Below, in pieces: positions 32,053-43,386 of a DNA stretch of 64,000 bases. Within the stretch, counting starts at the first letter, position 1; the number at the start of each line of letters is the position of its first letter. Source of the DNA: Puccinia triticina (lineage: Eukaryota > Basidiomycota > Pucciniomycetes > Pucciniales > Pucciniaceae). A program made the translations under genes and the position numbers. The stretch is taken from assembly GCF_026914185.1 (NCBI RefSeq), contig NC_070566.1:2170001-2234000 (forward strand), written 5' to 3'. The notes beneath the pieces were generated by a model that had not been told where the DNA came from, ran no database searches, and saw only the letters and a list, made by a program, of their open reading frames with translations.

Positions 32053-35000
32053 ATATGTGTGTCTGGGGCATTTCTCTTAAGGGGCCACCAAGTGTGTCTG
32101 CCAATGCAACAACCCGTGAGAACTGTAAAGTAAAACAACCTGTCCCAGTCAACCCCATTGTTCTTTTGTTTGGATGGCCACAAGCCCACATCAAAAAACC
32201 CACAGGGTTCCCGGAAAGCGGAGCCATGGTACCTTGGTCCCACATGCATGGAGCAGCCAGAAAACCCAAAAAGGTATCTGGTAAGATCATGATGAATCCC
32301 ACATCTCAACCTTCCGACCCACCAGAGGGACCACATGCATTATTAATCATGTGACATGTGGTGGTATGATTGAGGCCTCCAACCCACCAGATCATTGCAG
32401 CCACATGGATTGGTGGAGCCTTGCCCTTGGGGTGAGCCTAGGATTGGTTTTGCCAAAGCCATTGTGCCTGAGGCGGCTGCTGTCAGGTGTGCTGTCAGCT
32501 ATGTGAGAATACACGCCTAGGTGAACGGCAGCGCACTCATAAATTGAGAAAGCGGCCGCAATCTCAATCAGCTGCGGATTATGGTGAGCTAAGCGAGCCA
32601 CTTCCGCAGTCCAAAGCTAAAAGCCGCGGAGTTGTAAAACTGACACATTGTGTTGATGTATGCAGGTCTGACTTTATAAGCAAGAAGAAAAAACAAACTC
32701 GAGGCAACTCCCACCCACCGATCTCTCGCAGACAGAATAGCCAAAGCAAGCGCCACAGGTAAGCGGCTGGCTATAATGTCCAACAAGAAGATTAAGACGT
32801 AGAGCTAATGCCGCATTCCCCAACCCCTCATATTCTGCCAAACAGAACAAGACAGACTGAACAAATTCCACTCAAAGAGTTGGAGAGCCAATTGGTGAGT
32901 AGTCTTGTCCTCAGCCAAGATACAGCGTGAAACATAAAGGTTTAACTGAGAGCTATATAACTCGGCTCTGTTCCAGACAACGTCGCAGCTCTCATGAACT
33001 GTTTCTCTTGCGCCAAGAAACTGGATAAGGATTGGCAATAGCTCCATCCAAGTAAGGAATAGCGGTCTCTCAACAATTAGAAGACAATCGGCTAACGCAC
33101 TAAATTGTGCAGACCAAACTCACTTCACAGGAAGAAGAACACAGTTCTTTTGACTCTTTATTTTCTATCTACATCACAAAGCGGCCTACTTGCCTGCTCT
33201 TAGGTAAAAATCCTCATCCAATTTTTATCTATTAAGATGTATTTAGTTTAAAGCAGAGTTCTAATGAGAAGAAATAAACTCTTAGTCTTCTGAGTTCTTT
33301 CAAGCTATAGATCTCGCGTAGAGACCTTGCTAGACAAAAGTTCAGTAATCCTGGATATGAATTACTAAAAGGAAGGCTAAATACAGAGGATAGCTATTAG
33401 AGGAGGTAAAGAAAATATAATCAAAAGAATAATGAAAATATCATTTCAATGCTGTTATCTACGCTTGAGGAGCCAATATTTTCTAGTCTTATTAGACTGT
33501 ATTAGCTGGTAAACCTGGCCTCTCCAATACAAGTGTATAGGAGGAACAATTGGGATATGTTCTGATCACAATAGTTTCTTGTTGGCTAGAGAGTCCAACA
33601 GGTTCTTACTGTCAAACCTTGTAATGGTGACGTGGATATAGGTATTATATGAGAATAAATAAAAGGGGGAGAATCAGAGAAGGTACTCAATGTAACCCTC
33701 TGGTATTGGGGATGATGGTTGGGCTTACATAGTAGCAATGTAATCCTAGGTTCTTTCTCTAACAAGTATGTCTTAAAACTTCTCCTGTAGATTTCAAAGA
33801 AGGTAATATAATGAATTCAACTCTTTGGAAGATGAACAAGAGATATCATAACCAGTAATTCTTATGAATTCATCTGTATTTCAAATTTAGATTGCTACTA
33901 AGTCGCTGATAACAGCAAGCCAATAGTCCTGTAACTAAGTAGGATAGTAAGGATTCAAAGGATTTTTTGATGGTGGATTGATCTGTTTTTTTTTCTCAGA
34001 GCGGGGGGAATTGTGTCCCTAGCTATAGTCATGACTAGGATCCTTGGGTCTTGTGGATCTTTGCTGAGTTTGTTGAGGATGGTGTCATCATGCTGGCTTG
34101 TTTAATCACATTTTGTAAGTCTTTTTTCTGTTCATATTAGTCTGCTTGTAATATTCTACTCTTTGTTTATGTATTACATTTCCTCACTTTCTTACTTTTA
34201 GTGTGATCTCTCTTTCTTTTCACTCTCTGTTTTCTCCTGCGCAATCTTGCACCACAGATGTTTGCTCAGCACTTGTGTGCAAGTGCCTTCACCCCTCTCT
34301 TTAGGAACCCTTTAAGATCTCTTTAAGGACTTGGCTCCAAGTGATGTGTAATTTTGTGCTGAATTTTTGCTGAAGTTATGCTGAATGTTTGTTGGAAAGG
34401 GTCTGATATCATATTGATACCAACTGCAACTTGACCGTATAAATTACTTTAACTCTTTAAAAACATATGTACAACCACACTGCAAGGAATTGTCAACTGC
34501 TTGGCAGAAACAATAGTTTCTCATATTACTACTATATAATATATTTTGATTAATCATGGGGTTATACCAGGGGAGCTTGCTCAGCACTTGCATGCAATTC
34601 CAAACATTCAATAATTTTTTCAACCTTTTAAACTTACTTCCAGAACTCTATCAGCAAGTTACACTCAATTTCCACTTAATTAACGTGTGGTCAATCCATG
34701 CTGAATTAATGTTGAATCAATGCTGAATTTAGCTCAAGGCAAGTTTGAGATGGGTTCAATCTGGCTTGAGACTGAATTCTAAGGCTCTTGTGAGGATAAA
34801 AAAACTTTTCCATGAGAAGATCTTGTCAACTTGAATTCCAAAATATCCAGGAGATATTCCTCAGCTTCTTGTGAAAGAGTGAAATTCACCCTTCTGAGTG
34901 TTAGAAGATGCTCAAAATAAATCCTTGAAGCTTACAGAGAGTCATTTCATAAGAAATAAAGCTGTAGATAAACTTGATATGTGAGCATGGAAAAGAGAAA

Positions 35001-35257
35001 CTCTTTGGCAAAATTCCTGATTCATCTATTGTTTAAAATGAATTTCAATCTGAACACAAAGATTTGGTAGTAAATTTGAAAACATTTTGATGTATTGAAA
35101 ATTTAACGGTGAATTTTTGGTGTGTTTTCTCTAAAATTGAATTCCTCTCTAACAGTTCTTTTAGATTGAATCTTCATTACTCTCTGTGCCAGTTTTCCAG
35201 TATGCATGCATTTCCCAGGTTGGGTCTGCTTGAAATGATGAGTGGACAATCTTGGGT
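32053..35257. other. Intergenic, no gene seen
   Basis: Over 3 kb of AT-rich sequence with no coding frame above noise. A GTTTGCTCAGCACTTGTG motif (34260) has related copies at 34570 and, inverted, near 51160-51190, so a low-copy repeat family is present. 35187-35200 (TGCCAGTTTTCC) resembles the right flank of element 2. Confidence 0.4.
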
Positions 35258-37054
35258 TGACATTGTATTTTCCATATTCCTAATCATAGCTGGAGTTCCT
35301 GTAAAAGGCCTTTTCCTTGAAGTGGTTTCTGGAAGAATTGTATCTTCAAAATCTGGTACGCCAAACAATAAATTCATGTTGATTCTTGTTGATTCCGTAG
35401 TTTCATTATACATTCAATCCTTGGTAACTGTTACTGTGCTCTGAAAAAGAAACAATAATATCTGGTCTCTGGTCTCTTTACCAGGGCAAATTGGGGGGGG
35501 TTTAATATTGATATAAATAACTTTACCGTGCTGGGAGGGTTCTTCAAACAGTATCCTAATTATCTGAATCCTTAGGTACTACACACCGTCTTTCAGTATA
35601 TAATTGGCTGTTTCCTTCGAGTTGGCTCCAGAGTTTTCTTCTAACAGTATCTAATTATCCAGATCCTTAGGTACTACACACCGTCTTCCAGTATATAATT
35701 AGCTGCTTCCTTCGAAACACTCCTTTCAGGTTTGGTAGTTATGTGTTCCTTTCAGAGGTTTGTAGTTGGTTCCTTAGATGGTTCCTAATAGTCGACTAGC
35801 CGTCCAACAGAATAACTGAATATGCCGTTGATTGTTCTAGATTTGTTGATAAATTTGATTCTTTTCTCCGCTAGAAGTTCAGATCCTTTGACAAGTCCTT
35901 CTGGTTTGAGTTGAAATTGGTTCCTGGGATGGTTCAAAAGTTGACTAGTTGTCCAACGGAATAAATGAATATGCCACTGTCCGTACTAGAGTTGTTGATG
36001 ACTTGATCCTTTTTCACTAGCACAATTGTGATCCCTTGGCAATTACTTTGGGTTGAATTGAAGTTCGTTACACGTGGTTGATCAAACAGGGTTATCCGAT
36101 CACGTTGGGGACTCCCTTGTAAGACTCAAAAGTGGTAATGAAACCCTTTTGCTGAATGGTGAAGGGTATGATGGAGTTGCAAGCTCTGCCCTTCTGTTAT
36201 CAGTCAACAAGACCCACCAAGCTCAGCTTGGCAAGTTTTATTAAGTGATAGGTCTGGTCTGTTCCAGATGAAATCTGTTTGACTGGCAACGTGTAAGTGT
36301 TTCAATTACTTTGTTATAAGGGTTGAAATGTTGTTATAAGGGTTGATTTATTGTTATAAGGGTTTTAGGATTTGAGTGTGGATGAGTGTTGGGTGACTTG
36401 TGAGTTCTGGGTGAGGAACTGGGGAGCAGGCCACTGGGGGTGGAGAGAGCTCCTTTTATAGACAAAAGGGGAGCCCCAAAGGGGCTTGTGGGTTAGGGTT
36501 TCAGCTAATCTAGACAACAGGGTGAGGGATTTTAGCTGGTGGGAGTAGATACAAATGATGTCATAGCCCCTCAGGGGCGCATGAATGGTGTCAGAATATA
36601 CAACAGAACATTCTAACGCATGCATGAGGTGACAGTAGACTGCATGAGCTGTCATACAGGGGGAATTAGTGTATACACAAAGTCTGAGGCTGCAGAAACA
36701 GTGTAAATGATGTCATACTATGTATATAAAGGAGTGTATGTAGTTAATATGTAATGAGTGTAGCCTGACAGGGAGATGTATGTTTGTATCCTGTGATATG
36801 TATAAGTGTACTACTGTGAAACTTGGGTTGAGGCAGGTGACAGCTGGGTTACTGGGGCTGGCTGTGTGATAGGTGTCCATGAGATGTAACTTCCACGCTA
36901 GAGGGGGTCCAGGGGTGCTTCCAGTGGTGACTAGGGGTGAAATTGGCCGTAGAATCCATTTCTGGGGTCCATTTGATGGTATCTTGAGGCCTAGTATGAG
37001 TAATTATGTGGCATAGAAAAAACTTTTTATTTTTCCACTTTTCCGTCTACCACA
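35258..37054 (-). repeat. 3' LTR of element 2
   Basis: The minus strand starts TGTGGTAGACGG at 37054. It carries the first ~52 codons of the Gag frame at its far end (as minus 35413-35258), here followed by unrelated sequence. Three close TTGTTATAAGGGTT repeats occur near 36317-36365. Confidence 0.9.
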
Positions 37055-37085
37055 TCCTCCCCCAACTTATTGTCTGTCCCCAGAC
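37055..37085 (-). promoter_or_regulatory. 3' polypurine tract of element 2
   Basis: The minus strand reads CTGGGGACAGACAATAAG then TTGGGGGAGGA, directly abutting the LTR start. It matches element 1. Confidence 0.85.
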
Positions 37086-37978
37086 AATTTTGATGTGAAA
37101 AGTGCTATTTGTCAACTTTTGAACCTGTGACATGGTGAATTTACGTGGTGATTTGCAGAATCCTTGGAGAATTGGCCATTTTGACGTCTTCTGGGCCATG
37201 TGGCTTGAGAGGCTTCACAGGGTGAAAATTGGCCAAAAAATTGATTTATGTCATTTTTGGGGTTTTTTCTTGACAATAACTTTTTGTCAGTTCTGGGAGT
37301 CGAAGTGCTGCGCGCAGTCCGCAGTTCGCAGTTGCGCAGTTTGTGCTGTGGTGGCGCTTGTGCTGTGGTGGCGGCCGCAGCTGTTGCTCTAGCGCCTTAG
37401 GGTGCGCGCTGTTGAAGCCGCGGGCCTCGGTGTACGAGTAGTGATCGGGGACTCGACCCCGCCTCTGATGATTGGTTGGTTGGGCTTGGGGCCCGGGTAC
37501 ACAGTGCTCATTGTGTCCGCCCGTCCAAGCTCCCGTTCGGTCTTGAGTGTTTACTCCCTACCCCGCCTGGGGGGTATGTGTATGTATATCGACCTTACCC
37601 CATAGGGGGTATCGATATATCCTTACATCTCGTCCTCTGCCAGCACCCAGCCCTTCGACTTCGCCGATCTTCCAACCTCTTCGACTACGTCATTGGTGCT
37701 CAATGAGGGCTTCGATTCTCAAGTCGACTCGTTCGAGCCTCGGACCGTCTTTGTCCTTTTGGGTGGGTGGTTTCTCTTTCCTTATTCTGACCGTTCTTCT
37801 TGGTTTCCGTCAAGAAGAAGGAAAGAAAACGACAGCTTCATTTGTGTATCCAAATTCTGACAGCTGACAGTCAGATCTTGTTTTTAACAGCCCGACTCGT
37901 ACCATCACCGCGGACAGCTTCGCTCGCCGGACTTGATAGCCCATACCCTCAACAGTGAGTACATATTTACCTTCTTTT

Positions 37979-38428
37979 TACCGGTGCTAAGACGGAGAAG
38001 ACTGACGGCCGTCTTTCTTTCTCTTTTTGACTATGTACTGACCAGCCATAACTGGATATGTATGTATATGTATTCCTCAAGCCAGAAGGTGGTCCCAGGC
38101 GACATTTGGCTTGGTTCGATCTGAAATGTTTCGGCCGAGTCGAACGACGCACTTGCCTTCTACTGGGTAGGCCGTCCATTTTACTTTTTTTTTTTTTTTG
38201 GCGAGTCTGGGAGTGGGTTAAGAGGACTGTACATATAGACCGGTGATGAGGCGGCGAGACTGACGACCGTCTCTTCGTCTTTATTTCCTTTGGCTTGGTT
38301 CCATCTCAGATTGTTACGGGCCGGGTCGAACGACATGCTCGCCTTCTAAATGAGCAGACCGTTTGTTTCTTTTTTTTTTTTTTTTTTGGCAAGTCTGGAA
38401 GTGGGTCCAAGTGCCCTACATATGGACC
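37979..38428 (+). repeat. Two diverged tandem copies in the CG-rich segment of element 2
   Basis: ACCGGTG...GACTGACGRCCGTCT begins copies at 37979 and 38239. GGCTTGGTTC, GGTCGAACGAC and a poly-T tract followed by GGC(A/G)AGTCTGG recur at 38108-38210 and 38291-38400. They lie immediately upstream of the antisense ORF and its TATA motif, the same arrangement as in element 1. Confidence 0.75.
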
Positions 38429-38455
38429 GGTAGGTGCCCGCAGAACCCGCTCGAG

Positions 38456-38464
38456 TATAAAAAG
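38456..38464 (+). promoter_or_regulatory. TATA-box candidate for the antisense ORF of element 2
   Basis: CGAGTATAAAAAGACC lies about 270 bp upstream of the ATG at 38726. It is followed by a pyrimidine- and CA-rich leader (CCATCTCACTCTCATCC), as in fungal promoters. Confidence 0.45.
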
Positions 38465-38725
38465 ACCTCTCATCTCTCCTGGAAATCTTACCCTCAACCA
38501 CCATCTCACTCTCATCCACTTGTCAAGTATACCTGAGTTCCTTTAGACTTCTACACCTTATCCTCTGAGGAACCGAGGACCTCCGCCAAAGCGTTGGCTC
38601 GTGTGAGCCTTTGTTGTCTGTGTAGCTACATGTATCTTTCTTAGCCACGGAGTCGCTGACCCGTTTGTTCGTTCTTACTGTTTGCTAGCCGGGATTCTCC
38701 ATCCACAATCCCATCCTGATCATGG

Positions 38726-39173
38726 ATGGATCAATATATCAAGGAGGGACTATCGCCCCTCGGTTCTGTGCCAAACGAACTTGAGAGGATCGAGCTGCTC
38801 CAACCGAGCGCCCATTCACTGTTGACAGAGCCGCAGTCGCTGAAGTGGCAGCAGTAAGTCGTGATGTTTCAACGGTACCAGTACTGCTTATTGGTATCGG
38901 ATATCACATTGTGTATCCAGCACTAACAATAGACTCTGGCCGGTAGATTATTGCCCCGGGAGGATTCCCTGTCCCTGCTTGTTGTGTCCAACGCCAGGGC
39001 CCGGATACTGACCGTCCCTTCGTGGATGATCCGATCCGCTCGTCGAGCGAGTGACTTCCGGTAAGTCATTCGCTCTTCTTATCCGTTTATGTCGGGCCCC
39101 CGGCTGTGTGGATATCCGGTCCAGTAGAGCTAATGGATACTGGGAACGCTCCCCTGGCTCCGTCCGAGTTTGA
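38726..39173 (+). CDS. Antisense spliced accessory ORF carried by element 2
   Basis: Plus strand, opposite to the element's Gag. Exon 1 is 38726-38853 (MDQYIKEGLSPLGSVP...), donor GTAAGT. A CACTAAC branch-like motif precedes two possible acceptors, CAATAG and GGTAG. The second, at 38946, gives exon 2 38947-39060, ending before another GTAAGT. Acceptor CCAGTAG leads to exon 3 39128-39173, ending TGA. Phases 2 and 2 agree and yield about 95 residues, including SLSLLVVSNARARILTVPSW. Codon and CG use are gene-like. No family recognised. It may be the captured 5' part of a host gene, cut short, or an element-specific gene. Confidence 0.45.
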
Positions 39174-39197
39174 ACCAGGGTAAACTTAGCATAAAAT

Positions 39198-39199
<2 letters not shown>

Positions 39200-39236
<37 letters not shown>

Positions 39237-39267
39237 ATATAGTAGAAAAACCAAAAAAAAAAAAAAT
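39200..39267 (+). repeat. Poly(A) tracts after the antisense ORF
   Basis: A run of about 30 A residues begins near 39199, followed at 39252 by a second run of about 13. On the element's sense strand these are poly-T. They mark the junction between the CG-rich segment and the Gag side of the element. Confidence 0.8.
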
Positions 39268-39543
39268 GTTTTCTTTCTTCTTCGTGAAATTAATCCCCCC
39301 AGACCCCCTCCCTCAACTTATAGAGGTTGTCCTCAACCTCAAAGAAAGTGAGTTATTTGTAAGAAAGAAAAAAAGTAAAAAGAGTGTGGTTTTTTAAAAA
39401 CGAGTGTTGATAAGCAGTTTAAACTCTTGCTGAGGAGGTAGATTTAGTTGGAGGTTTCCATAGAATTTTGAGATATTCTGAATTGTGTACTGTGAGATTG
39501 ATGGTGGGAGGAGGGTGATAAAAGAGTGACTTTTTGAAAGAAT

Positions 39544-39557
39544 GTGAGTTCCTCCCC
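39544..39557 (-). promoter_or_regulatory. Second polypurine-like motif in element 2
   Basis: The minus strand reads CAAGTTGGGGGAGGAA just downstream of the Gag stop. It matches the core of the 3' polypurine tract. The CG-rich antisense segment is thus bracketed by two copies. Confidence 0.5.
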
Positions 39558-39645
39558 CAACTTGAAAGATTTAAGCCCCAAGAGTTTCAGAATTTAGAGC
39601 TGATATCTGTTTTGATGATTCAGAAAATAGAAAAATGGTAAATGT

Positions 39646-41745
39646 TTAACCAATTCCAACAAGGAGCCTTGGCAGTTTGAAGTGTGTCTGAAGTTGTCCA
39701 AAGCGGTCGGGCGGAATCTTTAGTGATGCTTGAAAAAGGAGCTTTCTAATTGAGTAAAATAAGTAAATAATTTGATTCTTTTGTTGTCCAAGTTGATATA
39801 GATTGTTGAATGATCTTTCCAGCTCTTGTTTAGGTTCTGCATGGCCTTCATTGAGTTTGCCACTTGAATTTGTTGTTGTTGAGTTAATATCTGGTGGAAC
39901 CGGTGCAGGCAGCAAGATAAACATGTCTTCAGAGGGTGTACAGATTGGATTTGGACCGATTGGAATTTGTGAGTCTGTTGGGCTGAGATCTGTAGTAGTA
40001 CTAATACTTGGGTTGCATATACTGATAGTCTTGCCTTCATTTTCTCCAGGGTCTGTATCTGTGGGTCCTGGGGCTTGAAGGTTAAATTTGTTGAAAATTT
40101 CTTCTTGTTGATCCAAGTGAGGTTTAAAGAGGTGCTTGTTGAAAATCTTGCTTCCCGGTTTGTTGATATCTTCAATCAAAACTATAGCCGGGATGTGAGA
40201 AAATTGAGACTCCTGAACTGTTGTTTCTGTAAGGATAGAATCTTCAATTTGTGAGTCATGATTGTTGATTTGAGGTGTCTGATGATCCACAGTTTGGTTT
40301 TGTTGAATAGATTGATCCAAAATTCCTTCCTGATCCATGCTGATTGCCATATCCACATCATTGGAGACAAATTCTGGTATGTCAATAACAAAGTGTTTAA
40401 GCTCCATTGGTGTATCCATTAAGTTTGACACTGTTTTCTGGTTTACCACCATATCCTGTAGGTGAATTGTTGAGGCCGCTTGCTCAAAAACCAATTCCTG
40501 AGAGTAAGTTTCCGTTTCCGTAATAGGTTCTGAATTATCTGTTATTGGTTCCAAAACATCCATAACAGGTTGTGTGATTTCCATGGCCGGTTCATGTTCA
40601 CTTGGTTCTTCTGTGAATTTGAGTTGCTGGTTGTAATCCGGAGGTAAGTCTAGTGCCTTTGCTTGTTTTTGGAGTTCCACAAGTTCTTGCTGCAGAGTTT
40701 CGATTTTTCTCCAGAAGTATTCCTCTATCTGTATAACTTCCATTTCTGCAGCGGCAACCAGGTGATTCCATTCGGTAACTTCATATTTCCTACTTCTCTG
40801 AAGCTGGCCGTTGTTGAATAAGGTTTGATTGATGTTTTCCTGACTTTCTCTTGAAAAGGCACTTAAGAATAAAACACTGGCTTCTTCTTTCTTCCAAACC
40901 TGGTAGGATTCCATCATGTAATCAAGTATTGTGTTGAATTTTCCAAGATATCTTCTGTAAGCCTGGTAGTTTAAGATTCCTTGTTGGGCCTGTTGTTCTG
41001 CTACCTTGAATAGATCCTTCTTGGTGTACAAAACTGAAGAATCAAATTCTCCCCAGGTGTCAATCATTTCCTTACGCAGGGTATCCCAGTTGCATTCTTC
41101 GTAACCGTCCATATCCTCAATTTGGCACTTCAGTTCCTCTGTTTGTATAAATCGTCCAATCTGAAGAGCTCTTTGAAATTTTGTTGAACCAAACCAATCT
41201 GCTGCCCTTTCGTATCTCCGTAGGAATTCAAAGAATCGATTTCCATTGTAGAATAATTCATTGTCATCAATGATTCCCGGTGGATAATCGGATTCTTGGT
41301 ATGATAGACTTGGTTGTTGATAAGGTATTGGTTGATGTTGATAATATGTTGTTTGTTGATATTGATGATGTTCTGAATGTTGTCTTTGTTGAAATTTGTG
41401 TTGATATGTAGGTTCTTGAATGGCTTCATTCTTGTTGATTCCATAAGCAGATGGTTGTTGATGTGACACAGTGCCTCTGAGTGGAATATTCTGGTTTTGT
41501 TGAGTTTCATCTGAGTCACGTAAGTGTTCTTCAGCAGGATCTCTGAATTTATTCTCTCGTCCTTTCCCTTTGTCTTTCCTTGGCCAAGTTGACATTGTAT
41601 TTTCCATATTCCTAATCATAGCTGGAGTTCCTGTAAAAGGCCTTTTCCTTGAAGTGGTTTCTGGAAGAATTGTATCTTCAAAATCTGGTACGCCAAACAA
41701 TAAATTCATGTTGATTCTTGTTGATTCCGTAGTTTCATTATACAT
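39646..41745 (-). CDS. gag: Gag-like protein of element 2
   Basis: A 699-codon minus-strand frame from ATG at 41745. The first ~52 codons lie inside the 5' LTR. Residues about 160-340 form a Gag core: NELFYNGNRFFEFLRRYERA aligns in style with the element 1 Gag FFDGTN...FIRRYESA, followed by CQIEDMDGYEECNWDTLRKE, also shared. A coiled-coil stretch follows (IQIEEYFWRKIETLQQELVE). Then comes a long Gln/Thr/Pro/acidic region and a short C-terminal part with NNLYQLGQQKNQI. No zinc knuckle and no protease were seen. It would build particles that package the element's RNA while enzymes come from an autonomous relative. Confidence 0.8.
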   Translation of the reverse strand: MYNETTESTRINMNLLFGVPDFEDTILPETTSRKRPFTGTPAMIRNMENTMSTWPRKDKGKGRENKFRDPAEEHLRDSDETQQNQNIPLRGTVSHQQPSAYGINKNEAIQEPTYQHKFQQRQHSEHHQYQQTTYYQHQPIPYQQPSLSYQESDYPPGIIDDNELFYNGNRFFEFLRRYERAADWFGSTKFQRALQIGRFIQTEELKCQIEDMDGYEECNWDTLRKEMIDTWGEFDSSVLYTKKDLFKVAEQQAQQGILNYQAYRRYLGKFNTILDYMMESYQVWKKEEASVLFLSAFSRESQENINQTLFNNGQLQRSRKYEVTEWNHLVAAAEMEVIQIEEYFWRKIETLQQELVELQKQAKALDLPPDYNQQLKFTEEPSEHEPAMEITQPVMDVLEPITDNSEPITETETYSQELVFEQAASTIHLQDMVVNQKTVSNLMDTPMELKHFVIDIPEFVSNDVDMAISMDQEGILDQSIQQNQTVDHQTPQINNHDSQIEDSILTETTVQESQFSHIPAIVLIEDINKPGSKIFNKHLFKPHLDQQEEIFNKFNLQAPGPTDTDPGENEGKTISICNPSISTTTDLSPTDSQIPIGPNPICTPSEDMFILLPAPVPPDINSTTTNSSGKLNEGHAEPKQELERSFNNLYQLGQQKNQIIYLFYSIRKLLFQASLKIPPDRFGQLQTHFKLPRLLVGIG

Positions 41746-43386
41746 TCAATCCTTGGTAACTGTTACTGTGCTCTGAAAAAGAAACAATAATATCTGGTCT
41801 CTGGTCTCTTTACCAGGGCAAATTGGGGGGGGTTTAATATTGATATAAATAACTTTACCGTGCTGGGAGGGTTCTTCAAACAGTATCCTAATTATCTGAA
41901 TCCTTAGGTACTACACACCGTCTTTCAGTATATAATTGGCTGTTTCCTTCGAGTTGGCTCCAGAGTTTTCTTCTAACAGTATCTAATTATCCAGATCCTT
42001 AGGTACTACACACCGTCTTCCAGTATATAATTAGCTGCTTCCTTCGAAACACTCCTTTCAGGTTTGGTAGTTATGTGTTCCTTTCAGAGGTTCGTAGTTG
42101 GTTCCTTAGATGGTTCCTAATAGTCGACTAGTTGTCCAACAGAATAACTGAATATGCCTTTGATTGTTCTAGATTTGTTGATAAATTTGATTCTTTTCGC
42201 CGCTAGAAGTTCAGATCCTTTGACAAGTCCTTCTGGTTTGAGTTGAAATTGGTTCCTGGGATGGTTCAAAAGTTGACTAGTTGTCCAACGGAATAAATGA
42301 ATATGCCACTGTCCGTACTAGAGTTGTTGATGACTTGATCCTTTTTCACTAGCACAATTGTGATCCCTTGGCAATTACTTTGGGTTGAATTGAAGTTCGT
42401 TACACGTGGTTGATCAAACAGGGTTATCCGATCACGTTGGGGACTCCCTTGTAAGACTCAAAAGTGGTAATGAAACCCTTTTGCTGAATGGTGAAGGGTA
42501 TGATGGAGTTGCAAGCTCTGCCCTTCTGTTATCAGTCAACAAGACCCACCAAGCTCAGCTTGGCAAGTTTTATTAAGTGATAGGTCTGGTCTGTTCCAGA
42601 TGAAATCTGTTTGACTGGCAACGTGTAAGTGTTTCAATTACTTTGTTATAAGGGTTGAAATGTTGTTATAAGGGTTGATTTATTGTTATAAGGGTTTTAG
42701 GATTTGAGTGTGGATGAGTGTTGGGTGACTTGTGAGTTCTGGGTGAGGAACTGGGGAGCAGGCCACTGGGGGTGGAGAGAGCTCCTTTTATAGACAAAAG
42801 GGGAGCCCCAAAGGGGCTTGTGGGTTAGGGTTTCAGCTAATCTAGACAACAGGGTGAGGGATTTTAGCTGGTGGGAGTAGATACAAATGATGTCATAGCC
42901 CCTCAGGGGCGCATGAATGGTGTCAGAATATACAACAGAACATTCTAACGCATGCATGAGGTGACAGTAGACTGCATGAGCTGTCATACAGGGGGAATTA
43001 GTGTATACACAAAGTCTGAGGCTGCAGAAACAGTGTAAATGATGTCATACTATGTATATAAAGGAGTGTATGTAGTTAATATGTAATGAGTGTAGCCTGA
43101 CAGGGAGATGTATGTTTGTATCCTGTGATATGTATAAGTGTACTACTGTGAAACTTGGGTTGAGGCAGGTGACAGCTGGGTTACTGGGGCTGGCCGTGTG
43201 ATAGGTGTCCATGAGATGTAACTTCCACGCTAGAGGGGGTCCAGGGGTGCTTCCAGTGGTGACTAGGGGTGAAATTGGCCGTAGAATCCATTTCTGGGGT
43301 CCATTTGATGGTATCTTGAGGCCTAGTATGAGTAATTATGTGGCATAGAAAAAACTTTTTATTTTTCCACTTTTCCGTCTACCACA
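41590..43386 (-). repeat. 5' LTR of element 2
   Basis: 1797-bp copy of 35258-37054. On the minus strand it ends ...ATGTCA within the Gag frame, and the frame continues into the interior (ACTTGGCCAAGG). No standard tRNA primer site is obvious, because coding sequence occupies that position. Confidence 0.9.

Larger units (their letters stand above)
35258..43386 (-). mobile_element. Gag-only LTR retrotransposon (element 2), non-autonomous
   Basis: Direct repeats of 1797 bp (35258-37054 and 41590-43386, constant offset 6332) with TG...CA ends on the minus strand flank a 4.5-kb interior. On the minus strand the interior holds a Gag-like frame, then a CG-rich segment with an antisense spliced ORF, then a polypurine tract next to the 3' LTR. 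No reverse transcriptase, integrase or protease is present, so it must use enzymes from another element. Its polypurine tract is nearly the same as that of element 1. About five or six single-base differences between LTRs were noticed. No clear target duplication is visible at the ends. Confidence 0.85.

Noticed and set aside
31752..32354. Frames of 200 (plus) and 143 (minus) codons
   Set aside because: They cover a MITE containing a poly(A) run, and corresponding frames in the related copy at 59613-59823 are not conserved.
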